A DNA stretch of 6,430 nt, from positions 1 through 6,430 of the forward strand of contig JAITBJ010000024.1 of the NCBI GenBank assembly GCA_031283665.1, written 5' to 3'. The position numbers and the translations under genes were made by a program. Below are positions 5,692 through 6,430 of the stretch, piece after piece (position 1 is the stretch's first letter; each line of letters begins with the position of its first letter). The DNA comes from Candidatus Opitulatrix cubana. GTDB taxonomy: Bacteria; Actinomycetota; Actinomycetes; Actinomycetales; Bifidobacteriaceae. The notes under the pieces were generated by a model, which saw nothing but the letters and a program-made list of their open reading frames with translations, made no database searches and was not told where the DNA came from.

Positions 5692-6099
5692 GTGATAAAA
5701 ACTCTTAAAAAACAAAAAGAGTTTGATGCAGTTTTTTCTTCCGGAAAACAGGCAAAATCTAGCAAGCAAGTAAAAACCCACGATTTATTAGCGGTTTATA
5801 ATAAAAGTAGTGTTTCAGAAAGCGGAGTTTCAAACAGTAGTTTAAATAATAGAACTTCAGAAGCTGTGGGATTTATAGTTTCTAAAAAAGTTTCTAAAAA
5901 AGCGGTTGACAGAAATAAAATAAAACGCCGAATGAAAGAAGCCTTGAACGGGGTTTTGAAAGAAAATAAAGAACTTTTTCCAAAAGGGGTGTCAATGATT
6001 TTTATACCAAGATTAAGTGCAAAAGATATAAACTTTCTTGATTTACAAACTCAGATTTTGGAAGTTTTTGAAAAAATAGATAGAAACTGTGAAAAATGA
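5692..6099 (+). CDS. rnpA: Ribonuclease P protein component
   Basis: This 135-residue basic protein is the partner of the RNase P RNA, which trims tRNA 5' leaders. The N-terminus has LKKQKEFDAVFSSGK, matching the family's L-x-x-x-x-EF-x-x-V-x-x-x-G opening. The RNR motif is seen as VSKKVSKKAVDRNKIKRRMKE (63-83, key residues R74, N75, R79, R80). The stretch at about 38-57 is Ser/Asn-rich and looks like an insertion before the GF-x-VSKK segment. The start is a GTG, 6 nt after the rpmH stop and without a clear Shine-Dalgarno sequence, so reinitiation by ribosomes leaving rpmH is likely. The family's N-terminal motif leaves no better start. The stop overlaps the yidD start as ATGA. Confidence 0.93.
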   Translation: MIKTLKKQKEFDAVFSSGKQAKSSKQVKTHDLLAVYNKSSVSESGVSNSSLNNRTSEAVGFIVSKKVSKKAVDRNKIKRRMKEALNGVLKENKELFPKGVSMIFIPRLSAKDINFLDLQTQILEVFEKIDRNCEK

Positions 6100-6344
6100 T
6101 TAGATTAATTGAGCTTTATCAGAAAAGCATTTCTGGACCAAGACCTGATAAATGCAAATACTTTCCAAGTTGTTCAGAATATGCAAAGCAAGCAATTTTG
6201 GGATATGGCGCCGTGATAGGGATTATTTTGGCCGCGTTTAGACTGCTTAAATGCAATCCTGTTTCAAAGGGCGGATTTGATTATGTGCCAGAAAAAGTTA
6301 ATCTTTTTGGGATGCAATTTAGAAAAGACGAAAAACTAGTATAG
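6096..6344 (+). CDS. yidD: Membrane protein insertion efficiency factor YidD
   Basis: This 82-residue protein has the conserved YidD core: LIELYQKSISGPRP, C20-x-x-x-PSCSEYAKQAI (Cys20, Cys26), a hydrophobic helix GYGAVIGIILAAFR, LLKCNP (Cys53) and KGGFDYVPE (58-66). The family is a small membrane-associated protein that helps YidC-dependent insertion. Its ATG overlaps the rnpA stop codon (ATGA), indicating translational coupling, and yidC follows 9 nt later. The length is normal for the family. Confidence 0.94.
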   Translation: MIRLIELYQKSISGPRPDKCKYFPSCSEYAKQAILGYGAVIGIILAAFRLLKCNPVSKGGFDYVPEKVNLFGMQFRKDEKLV

Positions 6345-6353
6345 CATTTAACT

Positions 6354-6430
6354 ATGAACTTGTGGAATATATTACAGCCAATTGAAATCTTAATTGGTTG
6401 GATTTTGTACTTATTTCATGAGCTTTTTGG
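6354..6430 (+). CDS. yidC: Membrane protein insertase YidC, N-terminal start (3' end outside window)
   Basis: The first 25 codons are visible: MNLWNILQPIEILIGWILYLFHELF, cut off here by the window edge. A short N-terminus running straight into a hydrophobic helix and followed by a W-x-L-x-x-FH pattern matches the Gram-positive and actinobacterial YidC, which lacks the large periplasmic domain of proteobacterial YidC. The position directly after yidD supports the call. No clear Shine-Dalgarno sequence precedes the ATG, so coupling to yidD is likely. Confidence 0.82.
   Translation, partial: MNLWNILQPIEILIGWILYLFHELF

Noticed and set aside
5530..5781. Minus-strand open frames opposite rpmH and rnpA
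   Set aside because: They are the complement of basic, Lys/Arg-rich coding sequence, show no family motif, and rpmH and rnpA are certain.
1..6430. tRNA, rRNA, CRISPR array, insertion sequence or prophage features
   Set aside because: No tRNA-like or rRNA stretch, regularly spaced repeat array, transposase or terminal inverted repeat pair was seen. The window is almost fully filled by housekeeping genes.

Overview
This window is the replication-origin neighbourhood of an AT-rich bacterial chromosome. Reading from dnaA, one arm runs leftward on the minus strand: dnaA, dnaN, recF, then a gene joining a DciA (DUF721) domain to an RsmG (GidB) methyltransferase. The other arm runs rightward on the plus strand: rpmH, rnpA, yidD and the start of yidC. 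The far left edge holds the C-terminal part of a radical-SAM protein, most like the activase of the anaerobic ribonucleotide reductase (NrdG). It converges on the DciA-RsmG gene so tightly that the two stop codons overlap. No stretch over 300 bases lacks a gene. The longest gaps are dnaN-dnaA (178 bp) and dnaA-rpmH (119 bp), and both carry origin or promoter signals.

Several features point to a low-GC member of the Actinobacteria. The DciA domain sits directly downstream of recF. The RsmG domain has the GLIGP-x-E / LWDRH form typical of that phylum. The L34 protein starts MTKRTFQPNNR and continues in the actinobacterial style. The YidC N-terminus is short and goes straight into a hydrophobic segment. 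An anaerobic ribonucleotide reductase activase would imply an anaerobic or facultative life. The low G+C and compact, overlapping genes would suit a host-associated or streamlined lineage, but this is inference and I cannot name a genus.

The genes work together as follows. DnaA opens the origin, DciA is the expected DnaB helicase loader, DnaN is the sliding clamp and RecF repairs stalled forks. RsmG methylates 16S rRNA. On the other arm, L34 and the RNase P protein serve translation and tRNA maturation, and YidD and YidC insert membrane proteins.

The most notable points are these: (1) the apparent DciA-RsmG fusion, with a ribosome binding site and in-frame GTG inside it that could also release a free RsmG; (2) a DnaA-box-like 9-mer of the form TTWTCAACA, clustered on both sides of dnaA in place of TTATCCACA; and (3) a composite palindrome between the divergent dnaA and rpmH genes. 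A wholly new system is not evident. The fusion is the best candidate for something undescribed.
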